A stretch of 64,000 nucleotides of DNA, taken from the NCBI GenBank assembly GCA_036001465.1, contig DASYUH010000032.1:186001-250000 (forward strand), written 5' to 3'. The notes below the pieces were generated by a model, which had not been told where the DNA came from, ran no database searches, and saw nothing but the letters and a program-made list of their open reading frames with translations. A program made the position numbers and the translations under genes. Positions 10,801-19,961 of the stretch are shown here, piece after piece. The stretch is from Candidatus Polarisedimenticolia bacterium (GTDB lineage: Bacteria > Acidobacteriota > Polarisedimenticolia > Gp22-AA2). How positions within the stretch are numbered: the first letter of the stretch is position 1; the number at the start of each line of letters is the position of its first letter.

Positions 10801-11046
10801 CTCGGGCTCCGACGCGCCTTTCAGGTCGCCGGAGTCAGGACGCTCATCACCAGCCTCTGGAAAGTCGAGGACGACGTCACCAAGGAGTGGATGCGGCATC
10901 TGTACGAGCGGCGGCTGGGCGGCCTGTCGACCTCCGAGGCCGTGCGCGACGCCAGCGTCGCAGTCCTGAACGCCCGGCGCGCGAAAGGGCTGAGCACGGA
11001 CCCCTTCTTCTGGGGCGCGTTTGTCGCTGCAGGAGACTGGCGGTGA
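7888..11046 (+). CDS. TPR-CHAT protein (caspase-like peptidase domain)
   Basis: This is a 1052-residue protein beginning with GTG and a hydrophobic signal-like segment (residues 9-28). Residues about 30-480 are tetratricopeptide repeats of the kinesin-light-chain type, with repeated A-x-x-L-x-x-R-A-L-A-I and G-P-x-H-P motifs. The C-terminal 330 residues are a CHAT domain: the His of HLATHGFF (about 890) and the Cys of VVLSACESG (about 958) form the caspase-like dyad, followed by GEGVLGLRRAFQVAG and SLWKVEDD. CHAT domains are proteases, some of them activated through TPR partners. It converges on the anti-sigma gene (13 bp apart), suggesting a link to that signalling pair. The target is unknown. 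Confidence 0.88.
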   Translation: MESRLHPRGLVVAFLLPALTLTAGLSRGAEDDSLETMRRLVADGAYAQGETLARRYIEQEQQAGRGETTNVAEAMLVMVEALWRGGKERAPGTREAAERSVELCRRIYGVEHPKYATSLTALAIVLRRNDDVEGAKALSYRVLALREKIFGPRSIEVAQTLSNLAAPEGMSGNFSAAKAALERASSICEELGARDEFFSNVLYNLGFLNEQLGDYATSTEDFERSLEIRRQILPPGHPSIAVALFGLGMALTRLGEFDAARASCEQALAMQEKTLGPDHPEFAESLDRLAVVLASTGRPADARPLQERALAILERALGSDHSRVSQVRGDLASLLAGMGEGAEAKRLMEITVANQERVLGPDHADLGRSLNRLADVELQLGDLAAAQRHLARARAILEAIYGKAHPDVATSLDGLARLRRLQGEYAPAESLFLQALDIRRSRLGASHPLMAEDLSGLARVQWAQGKAQTAFENSLQAEAILRSQFGRALGGLSEREALDYEKVRSSGLDTVLSILASKRARDLPDNAVERAWMAVVRSRALVLDRMASMHRTAGGQDDPVVAALLRDLVAATHRLAALVVRGPDPARPDRYLPELTRAGEEKEDLERRLADKNASFRRRLEQGDATFAALKRSLPRTTALVAYVLYKRSEPGKNPPAAVPAYLAFILGPRIEHPLSIPIGGAAEIDRLVEDWRQVSTSPSASLALDRERHERELREIGGRLRSRLWGPVARALQDCAQVLVVPDGAVNLLNLATLPAGPDRFLVDDGPRFHYLSAERDLPDLGQAQSARGSGILLVGGPDFDRGHETPAPTGVVRYRGGAASCSDFGTMRFDPLPASIKEVDEIRSLLAAEASGSNPAMSDVIALTAAEASEAAVKSVAPGHRILHLATHGFFVDDRCPSSLRSGSAVDGPLLLSGLALAGANRRREASPESEDGILTSEEIAALDLGGVDWVVLSACESGIGRIQSGEGVLGLRRAFQVAGVRTLITSLWKVEDDVTKEWMRHLYERRLGGLSTSEAVRDASVAVLNARRAKGLSTDPFFWGAFVAAGDWR

Positions 11047-11059
11047 CCGATGCCTTGAT

Positions 11060-11890
11060 CTATCTGGGTTCCGTCAGGACAAGGGCGGAGCGATAGGACG
11101 ATTCCTCGGGGCTTTCGGCCGGCGCGAGCCTGAATTCGTACCGACCGGGCGTCAACGAAGCGTTGGGCACGAGCAGCGTCACGAGCTCCGCGCCCTCCCC
11201 CAGGTGCCTGCGCACGTCGGCCGCGCTCATGATCCTGGACCACACCGCTCCCGCGCCCTCCCGTCGAATCTCATATCGAAACAGCCTCTCGGGCGGCGCG
11301 CTGTCCGGGATGGACGCCGGGCAGGCGACGACCAGGAACGTCCGGCCCGGATCGAGCGCATACGTCACCGACGTCTCCTCCCCCCTGAGAGCGCGCGGCA
11401 GGACGAGGAGGGGCCCGGCCGACGCTTCCGCAGGGCCAGGCGGGGTCTCCAACGACGGTCGAGATGGCCCCGGCGCTCTCCCCGCGCCGATCCATGCCGA
11501 GAGCCCGGCGCCGACCGCGAGCCCGGCCGCCGTGGCGAGAGCGATCGAGGCCCAGCGCGTAAGCGGGGCGGTCGTGTCCGCCTGCCTCCTCCACGCTCCG
11601 ACGTGGAGCGAGCAGGATGCGCAGACATCGAGGTGACGCGCCACGCCTTCCATTCCGGAAGCCTTGCCTGCCCGGGCGTACCGCCGGAGAGTCGATTCCG
11701 AGGGATGCGGCTCGAACAGGGCCTCTCCCCCCTCGCGCAACGCCCTCGCGAGCGGCATGAAGGTCTCGAGCATCTCCCGACAATCCTGACAGCCGCCGAG
11801 ATGCTCTTCGACCCTCCGGCCGGCGTCCGGTTCGAGCCGTGAAGCGGCGTAGGCCGCAAGCTCGAGCTGGATCTCCTCATGACTGCTCAT
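11060..11890 (-). CDS. Zinc-finger (zf-HC2) anti-sigma factor, membrane-anchored
   Basis: The 276-residue protein has two cysteine clusters. The first, HLGGCQDCREML, is the classic zf-HC2 anti-sigma domain (H-x3-C-x2-C), and the second, HLDVCASCSLH, repeats the pattern. A transmembrane helix follows (SIALATAAGLAVGAGLSAWIG, about residues 130-150), and then an external C-terminal domain of beta-rich character. The start at 11890 gives MSSHEE and excludes a long unlikely extension. It lies 67 bp downstream of the ECF sigma factor gene in the same direction, the usual operon order. It should hold the sigma factor at the membrane until an external signal releases it. Confidence 0.85.
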   Translation of the reverse strand: MSSHEEIQLELAAYAASRLEPDAGRRVEEHLGGCQDCREMLETFMPLARALREGGEALFEPHPSESTLRRYARAGKASGMEGVARHLDVCASCSLHVGAWRRQADTTAPLTRWASIALATAAGLAVGAGLSAWIGAGRAPGPSRPSLETPPGPAEASAGPLLVLPRALRGEETSVTYALDPGRTFLVVACPASIPDSAPPERLFRYEIRREGAGAVWSRIMSAADVRRHLGEGAELVTLLVPNASLTPGRYEFRLAPAESPEESSYRSALVLTEPR

Positions 11891-11957
11891 GCTTCTCGCC
11901 TCTCGCTCTATATTCGGGCCGCCTCCGGTCCAGTTCCCTTTCGCGGCGACGCCCACG

Positions 11958-12515
11958 TCATGGGCGTCCCCGATGCCGCTTTCGTAGCGGGCTCGAGAGA
12001 ATGCTCCGATGCGCGCCCTCCAGGCACCGGAAGAGGCGGGACTTGACCGTCCCGACCGGCACACCAAGCCCCTGCGCTATTTCCTCATAACTGCGCGCCT
12101 CGAAAAAATAGAGGCGGAACAGCTCGCGGCAGTCCTCCGAAGCGGAGTCCAGCACCAGGCGCGCGAGCTGGCGGTCGATCACCGCCGCCTCCGGGTTGAC
12201 TGCGGTTTCATCCGCCGCTGCGCCGGGGTTCGCGGATGGCCGCTGCTGCGCCCTCCGGTCGAGACTCTGCAGGCACACGAAGCGCGCGACCCCCTGCACG
12301 TAGACCCGGAAATCGCGGGCCGCGTCGAACCGCTCGAGTCGAAGACTCTCCACCACGCGCGCCAGACTCTCCTGCATCAGGTCGGACCATTCTCCCCGAA
12401 GGGACCAGAAGCGCGACGACGTCAGCGTGGCCGCTATCCACCGGATCGCCTGCTCCAGCGCCTCGGGGTCGTTCTTCAACAGTCGTCCGGCGAGGCTTTG
12501 ATCGGGGTAGGGCAC
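11958..12515 (-). CDS. ECF-type RNA polymerase sigma factor
   Basis: This is a 185-residue protein with a region 2 helix containing DLMQESLARVVESLRLERFDAARDFRVYVQGVARF (promoter melting and core binding). Its region 4 helix-turn-helix reads YFFEARSYEEIAQGLGVPVGTVKSRLFRCLEGA. The length and domain pair are typical of extracytoplasmic-function sigma factors with an R-F-D/FRVYV core. It forms an operon with the downstream anti-sigma factor. The target promoters cannot be read from this window; the nearby TPR-CHAT gene is a candidate by position only. Confidence 0.88.
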   Translation of the reverse strand: MPYPDQSLAGRLLKNDPEALEQAIRWIAATLTSSRFWSLRGEWSDLMQESLARVVESLRLERFDAARDFRVYVQGVARFVCLQSLDRRAQQRPSANPGAAADETAVNPEAAVIDRQLARLVLDSASEDCRELFRLYFFEARSYEEIAQGLGVPVGTVKSRLFRCLEGAHRSILSSPLRKRHRGRP

Positions 12516-12647
12516 GTGGCGGCTCCCGCTTCAGGCGCGAGTATCGGCGATCAAGCCTTTCTCAGGCAATCGAAGAAGGGGCCCCGATAGATGCCAGGAG
12601 CGGCGGCACCTGCTATCATGGTTCCATTGTTGGCGTGAGGGAACTCC

Positions 12648-13526
12648 ATGATGGCCGAACGGCGCCTTCCCCACCCCTGGCCCGCCCTCATGATCCTTGT
12701 CTGCGCCGCGCTCCTTGCGTCTCCGACCGCCGCGGCCAACTGGAAGTTTCGCGCCTACGAACATGCCCGGATCGAAGTGAACGGGAATGCGCAGACGGAC
12801 GGTAGGCTTCTGGCGACCGATGCTCCCGGCATCTATCTCGTGGAGCTTCCCTTCGATTCGAAGTACGTCCTGGTCGACGTTCGGTCGCGATCGGCGATCC
12901 TCCTGATGCGGAGCGAGGTGAAGCGGGTCAAGAGCGAAGATCGGGGCAACGTCATCCTGATCGACCAGCGCTCGGCGCTCGCCACGCCGTCGTACGCGCT
13001 CCGCTCGGAAGGGCGGGCTTTCGATTTCCAGACCGACATCTCCTCCGTGCACGTGGATCTGACGGACCCGAAATCCGAGACGGAGGGTGGCGGTGCGGCG
13101 AAGACGGAGGTGGCGCCGGCCAAGCCGGTCCCTGAAACGCCGGCATCCCCGAGCCCGGGGATCGCGACGGAGCCTCCGGGCTCAGGGACACCGCCGGTCG
13201 CCGACAGTGCCGCGGCGCGCGCCTGCGTGCGACTCGAAACGATCCCGTCGGCGCTCACACCCGGCTGCACGAAGTCGGTCTACGTCCGGAACACGTGCGA
13301 CAGACCGGTCGTCGCGGTGGTTGGCCAGACCCAGCGTCTGATGAGCGGCCCGCTTTCCGACAGGGTCTCCGTCCCGGTTCCCCCACGAGGGGAAACCTGG
13401 GTCGCCTGCGCCTGGTGGAGCGGCGCCATGGCTCCGGCCACGCACGATCTGATCGGCACCGGATTCGTGGAGCCTCCCCCGCACCATGGACACGGCGGCC
13501 ACCGCCGCGACGGGAAAGGTCCCTGA
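12648..13526 (+). CDS. Secreted hypothetical protein with proline-rich linker
   Basis: I do not recognise this 292-residue protein. It has a clear signal peptide (WPALMILVCAALLASPTAAA, cleavage near residue 30). A beta-rich domain follows (residues 30-130), then a Pro/Ala/Glu linker (about 145-185), then a second small domain with Cys residues (RACVRLETIPSALTPGCTKSVYVRNTC) and a His/Gly-rich tail (HHGHGGHRRDG) that could bind metal. It stands alone between the divergent sigma operon and the VOC gene. An alternative start one codon later is possible because the gene begins ATGATG. Confidence 0.7.
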   Translation: MMAERRLPHPWPALMILVCAALLASPTAAANWKFRAYEHARIEVNGNAQTDGRLLATDAPGIYLVELPFDSKYVLVDVRSRSAILLMRSEVKRVKSEDRGNVILIDQRSALATPSYALRSEGRAFDFQTDISSVHVDLTDPKSETEGGGAAKTEVAPAKPVPETPASPSPGIATEPPGSGTPPVADSAAARACVRLETIPSALTPGCTKSVYVRNTCDRPVVAVVGQTQRLMSGPLSDRVSVPVPPRGETWVACAWWSGAMAPATHDLIGTGFVEPPPHHGHGGHRRDGKGP

Positions 13527-13538
13527 GCAGTTGCCCTC

Positions 13539-14426
13539 TCAGTTCCCCCGGAACGCCTTCTCCAGGGCCGCGAGGTCGAATTTCTTCATCTTGAGGAACG
13601 CTTCGGTCACGCGGGCCATGGCCTTCTTGTCCTTGGACCTCATCATGTCGTCCATGGCGTTCGGGACGATCTGCCAGGAGACGCCGAACTTGTCCTTCAG
13701 CCAGCCGCACTGCTCCGCCTTGGGATGGGCGGAGAGTTTGCCCCAGTAGTAGTCCATCTCCTTCTGGGTCTCGCAGTGCACCATGAACGAGATCGCTTCG
13801 TTGAAGGTGAAGGGGTGGGGACGGGCGCTGTCCATGGCGGCGAACTCCCCCCCTTCGAGCGTGAAGGCGGCGTGCTTGATCGTCCCCTCCCGGTCGGGCC
13901 CGTCCCCCTTGGCGTGGCGGAGGATGTCCCCCACCCGGGCGTCGTGGAAGACCGACATGTAGAACTGGATGGCTTCCTCGGCCTTGCCGCAGACGCCCCC
14001 GACGAACATGAGGGTGGGCGTGATCTTCTGCCTGATCGGCCGGTCCCCCATGAACATGATCTGCCACGACAGCCCGTACCTGTCATGCAGCCAGCCGTAC
14101 CGCTCGCTGAACGGGTAGCGGCCCAGCTCCATCAGCACCGAGCCCCCCTTCTCGAGCGACTTCCACAGCTCGTCGGCCTCCCCCGTGGTGCGGCAGGCGA
14201 CGTGAAACGACACGGCGGGAGTGAACTTGAACAGCGGCCCCGCCGACAGGAGGGTGAACTCCTGGCCCGCGAGATCGACCGTGACGATGTCCACGGCGCC
14301 CGAAGGAGTGCCCTCGAGCGTCGTCGTGTCCTTGACCTTGGAATTCTTGAACAGCGAGGTGTAGAGCTTGCCGGCTTCCCTGGCTTCCTTGTCGAACCAC
14401 AGATGGGTCGTGATCCTCGGCTTCAT
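13539..14426 (-). CDS. Two-domain PhnB-like VOC protein
   Basis: The 295-residue protein is a tandem of two PhnB/3-demethylubiquinone-type glyoxalase-fold domains. The first starts ITTHLWFDKEAREAGKLYTSLFKNSKV, with the repeat motif WKSLEKGGSVLMELGRYPFSERYGWLHDRYGLSWQ. The second has EEAIQFYMSVFHDARVGDI and YYWGKLSAHPKAEQCGWLKDKFGVSWQIVP. The VOC fold catalyses varied metal-dependent reactions, but members of this branch lack an assigned substrate. The start at 14426 follows GAGGAGGG and removes a long unsupported extension. It stands alone, next to a decayed gene. Confidence 0.85.
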   Translation of the reverse strand: MKPRITTHLWFDKEAREAGKLYTSLFKNSKVKDTTTLEGTPSGAVDIVTVDLAGQEFTLLSAGPLFKFTPAVSFHVACRTTGEADELWKSLEKGGSVLMELGRYPFSERYGWLHDRYGLSWQIMFMGDRPIRQKITPTLMFVGGVCGKAEEAIQFYMSVFHDARVGDILRHAKGDGPDREGTIKHAAFTLEGGEFAAMDSARPHPFTFNEAISFMVHCETQKEMDYYWGKLSAHPKAEQCGWLKDKFGVSWQIVPNAMDDMMRSKDKKAMARVTEAFLKMKKFDLAALEKAFRGN

Positions 14427-14469
14427 GGTCGTGTGTCCCTCCTCATTCACGATACCCGTTCGCGCGCGC

Positions 14470-14740
14470 ATCGACCACCGTCCCCGGATGGCGACCGGAT
14501 CGCGGCGAGCCCTCGAAGCGGGGAAGGGCCGGCTTGATATCCACGACCGGCGGCCGCGCCTAGTGCAGCCAGGTGATGATGACGGTGTCGTCGCCCACCT
14601 CGAGCCCCTCGAGGCAGGATGCCGCGGCGGGGCCCGCTTCGAGCCAGACGTCAGGCGCGCCTGCTGGGCGGAGAGCGGCGCGCAGGCCCGCTGAGCCGCC
14701 CGGTCGACCCGGGCGATCTCGGCGAAGACAACGCCAGGTC
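14470..14740 (-). pseudogene. Decayed TrmO/TsaA-like fragment
   Basis: Read leftwards, one frame gives LEAGPAAASCLEGLEVGDDTVIITWLH followed by a stop. This resembles the LDGIEVGDxIxVLTWLH block of the TrmO/TsaA family (tRNA threonylcarbamoyladenosine methyltransferase). About 20 bases further on, PPVVDIKPALPRFEG resembles that family's conserved GTPVLDIKPY block. In an intact gene these blocks are separated by about 70 residues that are missing here, and the upstream part is also out of frame. I therefore read it as a deletion-bearing pseudogene; only the two short matches support this. Confidence 0.4.
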
Positions 14741-14881
14741 GGGCCGGGTCCGGTCGAATCTCTTGTCTCCCGCGAAATCCCGTGCTAGTCTCCATTCTCA
14801 TCCGGGGAGCGCCCTGCCAGCGCCCCGATGCGGCAGCATGGGTCGGAGCCGACCCCGAGCCTTCGTAGAACCGGACCCCTC

Positions 14882-15340
14882 GTGCCCATCAAGCTGACCG
14901 TGAACGGCAAGGCCACAACCGTCGACGCGCCGGCGGACATGCCGCTTCTGTGGGTCCTGCGCGACATCCTCGATCTGAAAGGCACGAAGTACGGGTGCGG
15001 CATGTCGGTCTGCGGCATGTGCACGGTGCACGTCGACGGCGAAGCGACGCGCTCGTGCGTCACGACTGTCGCGAGCGTCGAGGGGAAGCGGATCACGACG
15101 ATCGAGGGTCTGTCGCGCGACGGGTCGCATCCGCTGCAGAAGGCCTGGATGGATCTGGACGTGGCCCAGTGCGGCTACTGCCAGGCCGGCCAGATCATGT
15201 CGGCCGCGGCCCTGCTGTCCAAGACAAAGAAGCCTTCGGATGCGCAGATCCACGAGGCGATGGACGGGACCCTCTGCCGCTGCGGGACCTACATGCGCAT
15301 CCGCGAGGCGATTCGCAAGGCGGCCTCCGCCAAGGGTTGA
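14882..15340 (+). CDS. iorA: Isoquinoline 1-oxidoreductase-type small subunit, 2x[2Fe-2S]
   Basis: This is a 152-residue electron-transfer subunit of the xanthine oxidase family. The N-terminal plant-type ferredoxin domain has the cluster ligands [18 protein letters not shown] and a downstream Cys (TRSCVTT). The C-terminal helical domain has CGYCQAG and CRCGTY, the ligands of the second cluster. The start is GTG at 14882 ([10 protein letters not shown]), which gives the usual family length; no strong ribosome site is visible, so an upstream ATG at 14828 cannot be excluded. It is followed after 5 bp by the large subunit, together forming a periplasmic molybdenum hydroxylase. The substrate is unknown; many relatives oxidise N-heterocycles or aldehydes. 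Confidence 0.88.
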   Translation: MPIKLTVNGKATTVDAPADMPLLWVLRDILDLKGTKYGCGMSVCGMCTVHVDGEATRSCVTTVASVEGKRITTIEGLSRDGSHPLQKAWMDLDVAQCGYCQAGQIMSAAALLSKTKKPSDAQIHEAMDGTLCRCGTYMRIREAIRKAASAKG

Positions 15341-15345
15341 GTCCG

Positions 15346-17559
15346 ATGAAAACCGTGAGCATCGATCGTCGCGCCTTCCTTCGCGTCAGCGCCCTCGCCG
15401 GCGGCGGGATGCTGATCGGCCTGTCGTTCGAGCCGGGCGCGCGCGCCCAGGCGCAGCCCGCTGCGGGCCAGCCTCCTCTGAACGCGTTCATCCGCATCGC
15501 GGCCGACGGGACCGTGACCATCCTGGCGAAGAATCCCGAGGTCGGGCAGGACGTCAAGACCCTCCTGCCGATGCTGATCGCCGACGAGCTGGACGTCGAC
15601 TGGAAGACGGTGCGGGTCGAACAGGCCGATCTCGACGAGGCCAGGTACGGCGAGCAGTTCGCCGGCGGCAGCCTGGCCGTGCCGGAGCAGTGGCTCCCGA
15701 TGCGACAGGTCGGCGCGGGGGCCAGACAGATGCTCATCGCGGCGGCGGCCGGCGGGTGGAAGGTGCCGGAGTCGGAGTGCTCGACCGCCTCGGGGCGCGT
15801 GCACCATCGGTCGACGAAGCGCTCGATCGGCTACGGCGAGCTGGCCGCCAGAGCCGCCACGCTCACGCCCCCCGATCCGAAGACGCTCAGGCTCAAGGAT
15901 CCGAAGGATTACACGATCATCGGCAAGCCGATCCCCGGCGTCGACAATCTCGCCATCGTGACCGGCAAGCCGCTCTTCGGGATCGACGTCACGGTGCCGG
16001 GCATGCTCTACGCCGCCTACGAAAAATGTCCGGTCTACGGCGGCAAGGTCGTGTCGGCCAATCTCGAAGCGATCAAGGCCCTGCCGGGGGTGAGACGCGT
16101 TTTCGTCGTCGAGGGTGGAACGGAGCTCGCCGGTCTACTCGGCGGGGTCGCCATCGTCGCCGACAACTGGTGGGCGGCCCAGAGCGCGCGAGGCAAGCTC
16201 GAGGTGAAGTGGGACGAAGGTGCGACCTCCTCCCAGAGCAGCGAGGGATTCGCGCGCCGCGCGGAGGAGCTCGCCAAGCAGCCGCCCGCGCGCACGCTGC
16301 GCAGCGACGGCGACGCGGAGGCGGCGCTCAAGTCCGCCGCCCGGGTCCTGGAGGCGTCGTACACGTATCCCTTCCTCGCGCACGCCTCCGCCGAGGTCAT
16401 GAACTGCACGGCGCGCTTCGCCGACGGCAAGATGGAGATCTGGGCCCCCAGCCAGACGCCGCAGTCCGGCCGTGAGCTGGTCGCGAAAACGCTCGGCATC
16501 CCGGAGCGGGACATCACGATCCACCTGACGCGCATCGGCGCCTGCTTCGGCCGCCGCCTGAACAACGACTACATGGTCGAGGCCGCCTGGATCGCGCGGG
16601 AGTCGAAAGCACCCGTCAAGCTGGTGTGGACCCGGGAGGACGACATCCGGCATGACTTCTACCGCCCGGGCGGGTTCCATTACCTGAAGGGCGGGGTCGA
16701 TGCCGCCGGCAGGATCGTCGCCTGGCGCGATCATTTCATCAGCTTCGGCGAAGGCGAGCGCTTCGTGCGCGGCGCGAGCATGTCGGAGAGTGACTTCCCG
16801 GCGCGCTTCGTGCCGAACTACGCGCTGCATGCCTCGGTCATGCCGCTGGGAGTGCCCACCGGCGCGCTGCGCGCTCCGAAGGACAACGCCGTCTGCTTCG
16901 TCGTGCAGTCGTTCATCGACGAGCTGGCGCACGCGGCGGGAAAGGACCCGCTACGGTTCCGGCTGGCGATGCTCGACGGTCCGGCTCTTCCGCCGGCGGC
17001 GGACGGAGAGCCCCTCGCGCGCTTCGACGCGAAACGGATGCGCGGCGTCTACGACCTCGCGGCCGCGAAGTCCGGCTGGGGCTCGCGCGCGCTGCCGAAG
17101 GGAACCGCCCTGGGCGTCGGCGGTCACTTCTGCCACTACGGTTATTGCGCCGCCGTGGCCGAGGTCCGGGTCGACGCCCACAACGCCGTGAGCGTGAACA
17201 AGGTCTGGACCGCCACCGACGTCGGGCGCCCGATCATCAATCCCAGCGGCGCGGCCCAGCAGGTGCAGGGCTCGGTGATCGACGGCCTGGGCCATCTGAT
17301 GAACCTGGAGATCACCTTCGAGCGCGGGCGCGCCGTGCAGAGCAACCTGCACGAATACACCCCGCTGCGCATCTCGGAAGCGCCCGCCGCCATCGAGACG
17401 CACTTCCTGCAGACCGACAACCCCCCGACGGGACTCGGCGAGCCCGCTCTGCCTCCGGTCCTTCCCGCGGTCGCCAACGCCATCTTCACCGCCACGGGCA
17501 AGCGCGTCCGGGCCCTGCCGCTCTCGAAGCTGGGCTACACGTGGGCCGCGAAGGCCTGA
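15346..17559 (+). CDS. iorB: Isoquinoline 1-oxidoreductase-type large subunit (molybdopterin-binding)
   Basis: This is the 737-residue catalytic subunit. It begins with a twin-arginine signal ([16 protein letters not shown]), so the folded, cofactor-loaded enzyme should be exported. The rest follows the IorB/CoxL pattern: [23 protein letters not shown] near the start, [15 protein letters not shown], a [25 protein letters not shown] block in the substrate/cofactor region, and [30 protein letters not shown] at the C-terminus, the Mo-near Glu motif. It lies 5 bp after the iron-sulphur subunit gene. No maturation factor (XdhC type) is present in the window. Confidence 0.9.
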   Translation: MKTVSIDRRAFLRVSALAGGGMLIGLSFEPGARAQAQPAAGQPPLNAFIRIAADGTVTILAKNPEVGQDVKTLLPMLIADELDVDWKTVRVEQADLDEARYGEQFAGGSLAVPEQWLPMRQVGAGARQMLIAAAAGGWKVPESECSTASGRVHHRSTKRSIGYGELAARAATLTPPDPKTLRLKDPKDYTIIGKPIPGVDNLAIVTGKPLFGIDVTVPGMLYAAYEKCPVYGGKVVSANLEAIKALPGVRRVFVVEGGTELAGLLGGVAIVADNWWAAQSARGKLEVKWDEGATSSQSSEGFARRAEELAKQPPARTLRSDGDAEAALKSAARVLEASYTYPFLAHASAEVMNCTARFADGKMEIWAPSQTPQSGRELVAKTLGIPERDITIHLTRIGACFGRRLNNDYMVEAAWIARESKAPVKLVWTREDDIRHDFYRPGGFHYLKGGVDAAGRIVAWRDHFISFGEGERFVRGASMSESDFPARFVPNYALHASVMPLGVPTGALRAPKDNAVCFVVQSFIDELAHAAGKDPLRFRLAMLDGPALPPAADGEPLARFDAKRMRGVYDLAAAKSGWGSRALPKGTALGVGGHFCHYGYCAAVAEVRVDAHNAVSVNKVWTATDVGRPIINPSGAAQQVQGSVIDGLGHLMNLEITFERGRAVQSNLHEYTPLRISEAPAAIETHFLQTDNPPTGLGEPALPPVLPAVANAIFTATGKRVRALPLSKLGYTWAAKA

Positions 17560-17763
17560 GTCTCCCGCTCGTCGTTTCGCCGGCTGGCGCCCCGGGGGCG
17601 CGGCCTTCCGGCTTGACCGCCCACCCGTCCCCGGCCGTAGGATAGGACCCGAAGCCTTCACGTCGAGGAGCGAGATCCTTTGCCGCGGCGCGGGGAGGTC
17701 CGCCGCGCCCGGCCCTGCGCGCGGCGGGGCGGCTCCTCCGGAGGCTTGCCGCGAGGATCGCCG

Positions 17764-18033
17764 ATGGGACAGGCTCCGAAGCGCGCGTTCCGCCTGGCGA
17801 CGGCCTGCGTCGCGCTGGCGGCGCTCGCCGAGGATCGCGACGGGAGCCTCTGGATCGGGACGTACGGCGGCGGCCTCACCCGCATGCGGGACGGGGCCTT
17901 CACGGCGCTCACGGCGAAAGAGGGACTTCCGAGCGACATCGTGCGGACGCTCTACGCCGACCGGTCGGGGGCGCTCTGGGTCGGCACCGACGGCAGCGGG
18001 CTGGCCCGGGTCGAGGGAGGAAACGGCGTGAAC
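17764..18033 (+). pseudogene. Fragment of a two-component-regulator-type propeller protein
   Basis: The frame from ATG 17764 starts with a signal-like segment (AFRLATACVALAALA) and passes abruptly into two Reg_prop propeller blades, DGSLWIGTYGGGLTRM and SGALWVGTDGSGLARV, with GLPSDIVRTLYAD between them. Such blades normally occur by the dozen in sensors of more than 700 residues. Here the similarity stops near 18033 and the frame runs into unrelated sequence. This looks like an internal-deletion remnant rather than a working gene. Confidence 0.55.
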
Positions 18034-18037
18034 GATT

Positions 18038-18244
18038 GTGAAACTTTGTCAACGCGCCCGCGTCGGGGCGCGGTCCGTGAACGGCGTCCGGATCGACAGC
18101 ACGACGCTCGGGTACACTCAGGTGATCGAATACGGCATCGTCGACGGGCCGAATCGCTTCGAGGTCGTCGCCGTCGACGAGGCGGGCAACCGGTCCGCGC
18201 CGGTCTCGGCCACCTTCGATCTGTTCGGCTGCATCACGCCCTGA
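18038..18244 (+). pseudogene. C-terminal fragment of a secreted Fn3-like protein
   Basis: In a different frame from the preceding fragment, codons up to the stop at 18244 read VNGVRIDSTTLGYTQVIEYGIV and then FEVVAVDEAGNRSAPVSATFDLFGCITP. The EAGNRSAP motif and the short beta-strand pattern are typical of the last strands of an immunoglobulin-like or fibronectin type III domain in secreted proteins. There is no plausible N-terminus or ribosome site, so this is a gene fragment joined to the propeller remnant. Confidence 0.45.
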
Positions 18245-18341
18245 GAGATCGCAGCAGGGCGACGATGGGGGCGTTCCCGGCGGCCTGCATCCGGCAGGCC
18301 GGCGGGAGTATGCTGACGGGCGGCCGTCCGTTGAGAGCGTC

Positions 18342-19865
18342 ATGATGAGCCTACGGGACTTGCTTCGTCGCCTCTGGTTCGCGATCCCGATCGCGGTCAT
18401 CGCCTCCGCCGGCGTCGCGATCTCCGCCGTGCCGCCGACCTTTTCGACCAAGCGGCTCATCAATTCCATCATCAACGGACTGCTGCCGTTCGACGTCCGC
18501 ACGGAAGACATCGACCGGGACGGGGACCTGGACATCTACACCGCCAATTACAGCGGGCGGATCTCCTGGTTCGAGAACGACGGTCGGCGTCCGCCCGGTC
18601 CCTGGGTCGAGCACATCCTCACCGAGTTCGCCGACGGCGCCGAGGCGGCCGTCGCCTGCCGCGTGGACGGGGATGCCGACATCGATTTCCTGTCGGCGGC
18701 GTTCAACAGGGACGAGATCGCCTGGTACGAGAACGGCGGCGACGGCCGGACCTGGACCCCGATGCCGATCACCCTCGATGTGCGCCTGGCGGTGGACGTG
18801 TGGGCCGCGGACCTGGACGGCGACGGCGACAACGACGCCATCTCCGCCTCCGGTTTCGACAGCCAGGTCGTCTGGTTCGAGAACGCGGGCGCTTTCGGCA
18901 ACTTCTGGACGCCCCATGTCATATCGGCCGCGGCCGGCGAATCGGTCGAGGCGGCGGACATCGACCAGGACGGCGACCTCGACGTCGTCGCCGGCCTTCT
19001 CTGGTTCGACAGCGACGGAGGCTCCCCGCCCACCTTCACGCGGCGTGTCATCCCCACCCTTCCGGTCTCGGCGAACGCCATCGCCGTCCTGGACGTGGAC
19101 CGCGACGGCGACCCGGACGTCCTCTCGGCGGGCCAGGAGAGCGACCAGATCGCCTGGCACGAGAATGACGGCAGTCTCCCGCCCCACTGGACCACGCACC
19201 TCGTTTCGACGACGGCCGATTTCGCCACGGGGGTCTATGCGGCGGACCTCGACGGCGATGCCGACGTGGACATCCTGTCCGCTTCGTTCTTCGACAACAC
19301 GATCGCGTGGTACGAAAACGACGGCGGCTCGCCTCCGTCGTGGACCGAGCGCGCCATCTCCACGTCTGCCATGGGGGCCCGCTCGGTCTTCGCGGCGGAT
19401 CTGGACGTCGACGGGGACATGGACGTCCTCTCGGCCAGCCAGAGCGACGCGAAGGTCGTCTGGCACGTGAACGATGCCGACTACCCCGACGCGGACCGCG
19501 ACGGCATGCGCGACGAGCTCGACTGCGCTCCCGCCGACGGGACGGCGTTCGCGGTCCCGCGCGAGGTCGGCGGCGTGCGCTTCCGTTCCGGCACGCTTCT
19601 CGAATGGAACAGCGCCGTCGCCGGGTCGGGCAGCGGCGCCCGTCACGAGGTTATGCGGGGGGCGCTGTCGCAGCTGCCTACGGGTTCGGGCTCCGCGGAA
19701 ACCTGCCTCGCGAGCGACGCGCCGGCGAGGGCCCTGACCGACGAAACGATCCCCGCGACTGGAACAGGCTTCTACTACCTCGTCAGGGCGTCGAACGCCT
19801 GCGGGACCGGCACCTTCGGCTCAGGCTCGTCGGGCGTTCCCCGGGATACAGGGGTGTGCCGGTGA
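18342..19865 (+). CDS. Secreted FG-GAP/VCBS-repeat propeller protein
   Basis: This is a 507-residue exported protein: a signal helix at residues 8-28 (LLRRLWFAIPIAVIASAGVAI), then about seven propeller repeats of roughly 55 residues built on the motif DxDxDGDxDxxSA...WYENDGG (for example DIDRDGDLDIYTANYSGRISWFENDG), which bind calcium in VCBS/FG-GAP domains. After a short DADRDGMRDELDC linker comes a C-terminal module of about 100 residues (AVPREVGGVRF ... GTGFYYLVRASNACGTGTFG) that is also found at the end of the 45013-48261 protein in the mobile element. The role is likely adhesion or binding outside the cell; no catalytic site is seen. Confidence 0.85.
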   Translation: MMSLRDLLRRLWFAIPIAVIASAGVAISAVPPTFSTKRLINSIINGLLPFDVRTEDIDRDGDLDIYTANYSGRISWFENDGRRPPGPWVEHILTEFADGAEAAVACRVDGDADIDFLSAAFNRDEIAWYENGGDGRTWTPMPITLDVRLAVDVWAADLDGDGDNDAISASGFDSQVVWFENAGAFGNFWTPHVISAAAGESVEAADIDQDGDLDVVAGLLWFDSDGGSPPTFTRRVIPTLPVSANAIAVLDVDRDGDPDVLSAGQESDQIAWHENDGSLPPHWTTHLVSTTADFATGVYAADLDGDADVDILSASFFDNTIAWYENDGGSPPSWTERAISTSAMGARSVFAADLDVDGDMDVLSASQSDAKVVWHVNDADYPDADRDGMRDELDCAPADGTAFAVPREVGGVRFRSGTLLEWNSAVAGSGSGARHEVMRGALSQLPTGSGSAETCLASDAPARALTDETIPATGTGFYYLVRASNACGTGTFGSGSSGVPRDTGVCR

Positions 19866-19961
19866 GCCGGCGCTCCTCCGTCGTCTGCCGACCGCGCCGG
19901 CTCTGGCCATCGTCGGCGTGGTCGCGGAGGCGGATGGGAGCAAGTCATAGAACGTGACAGG

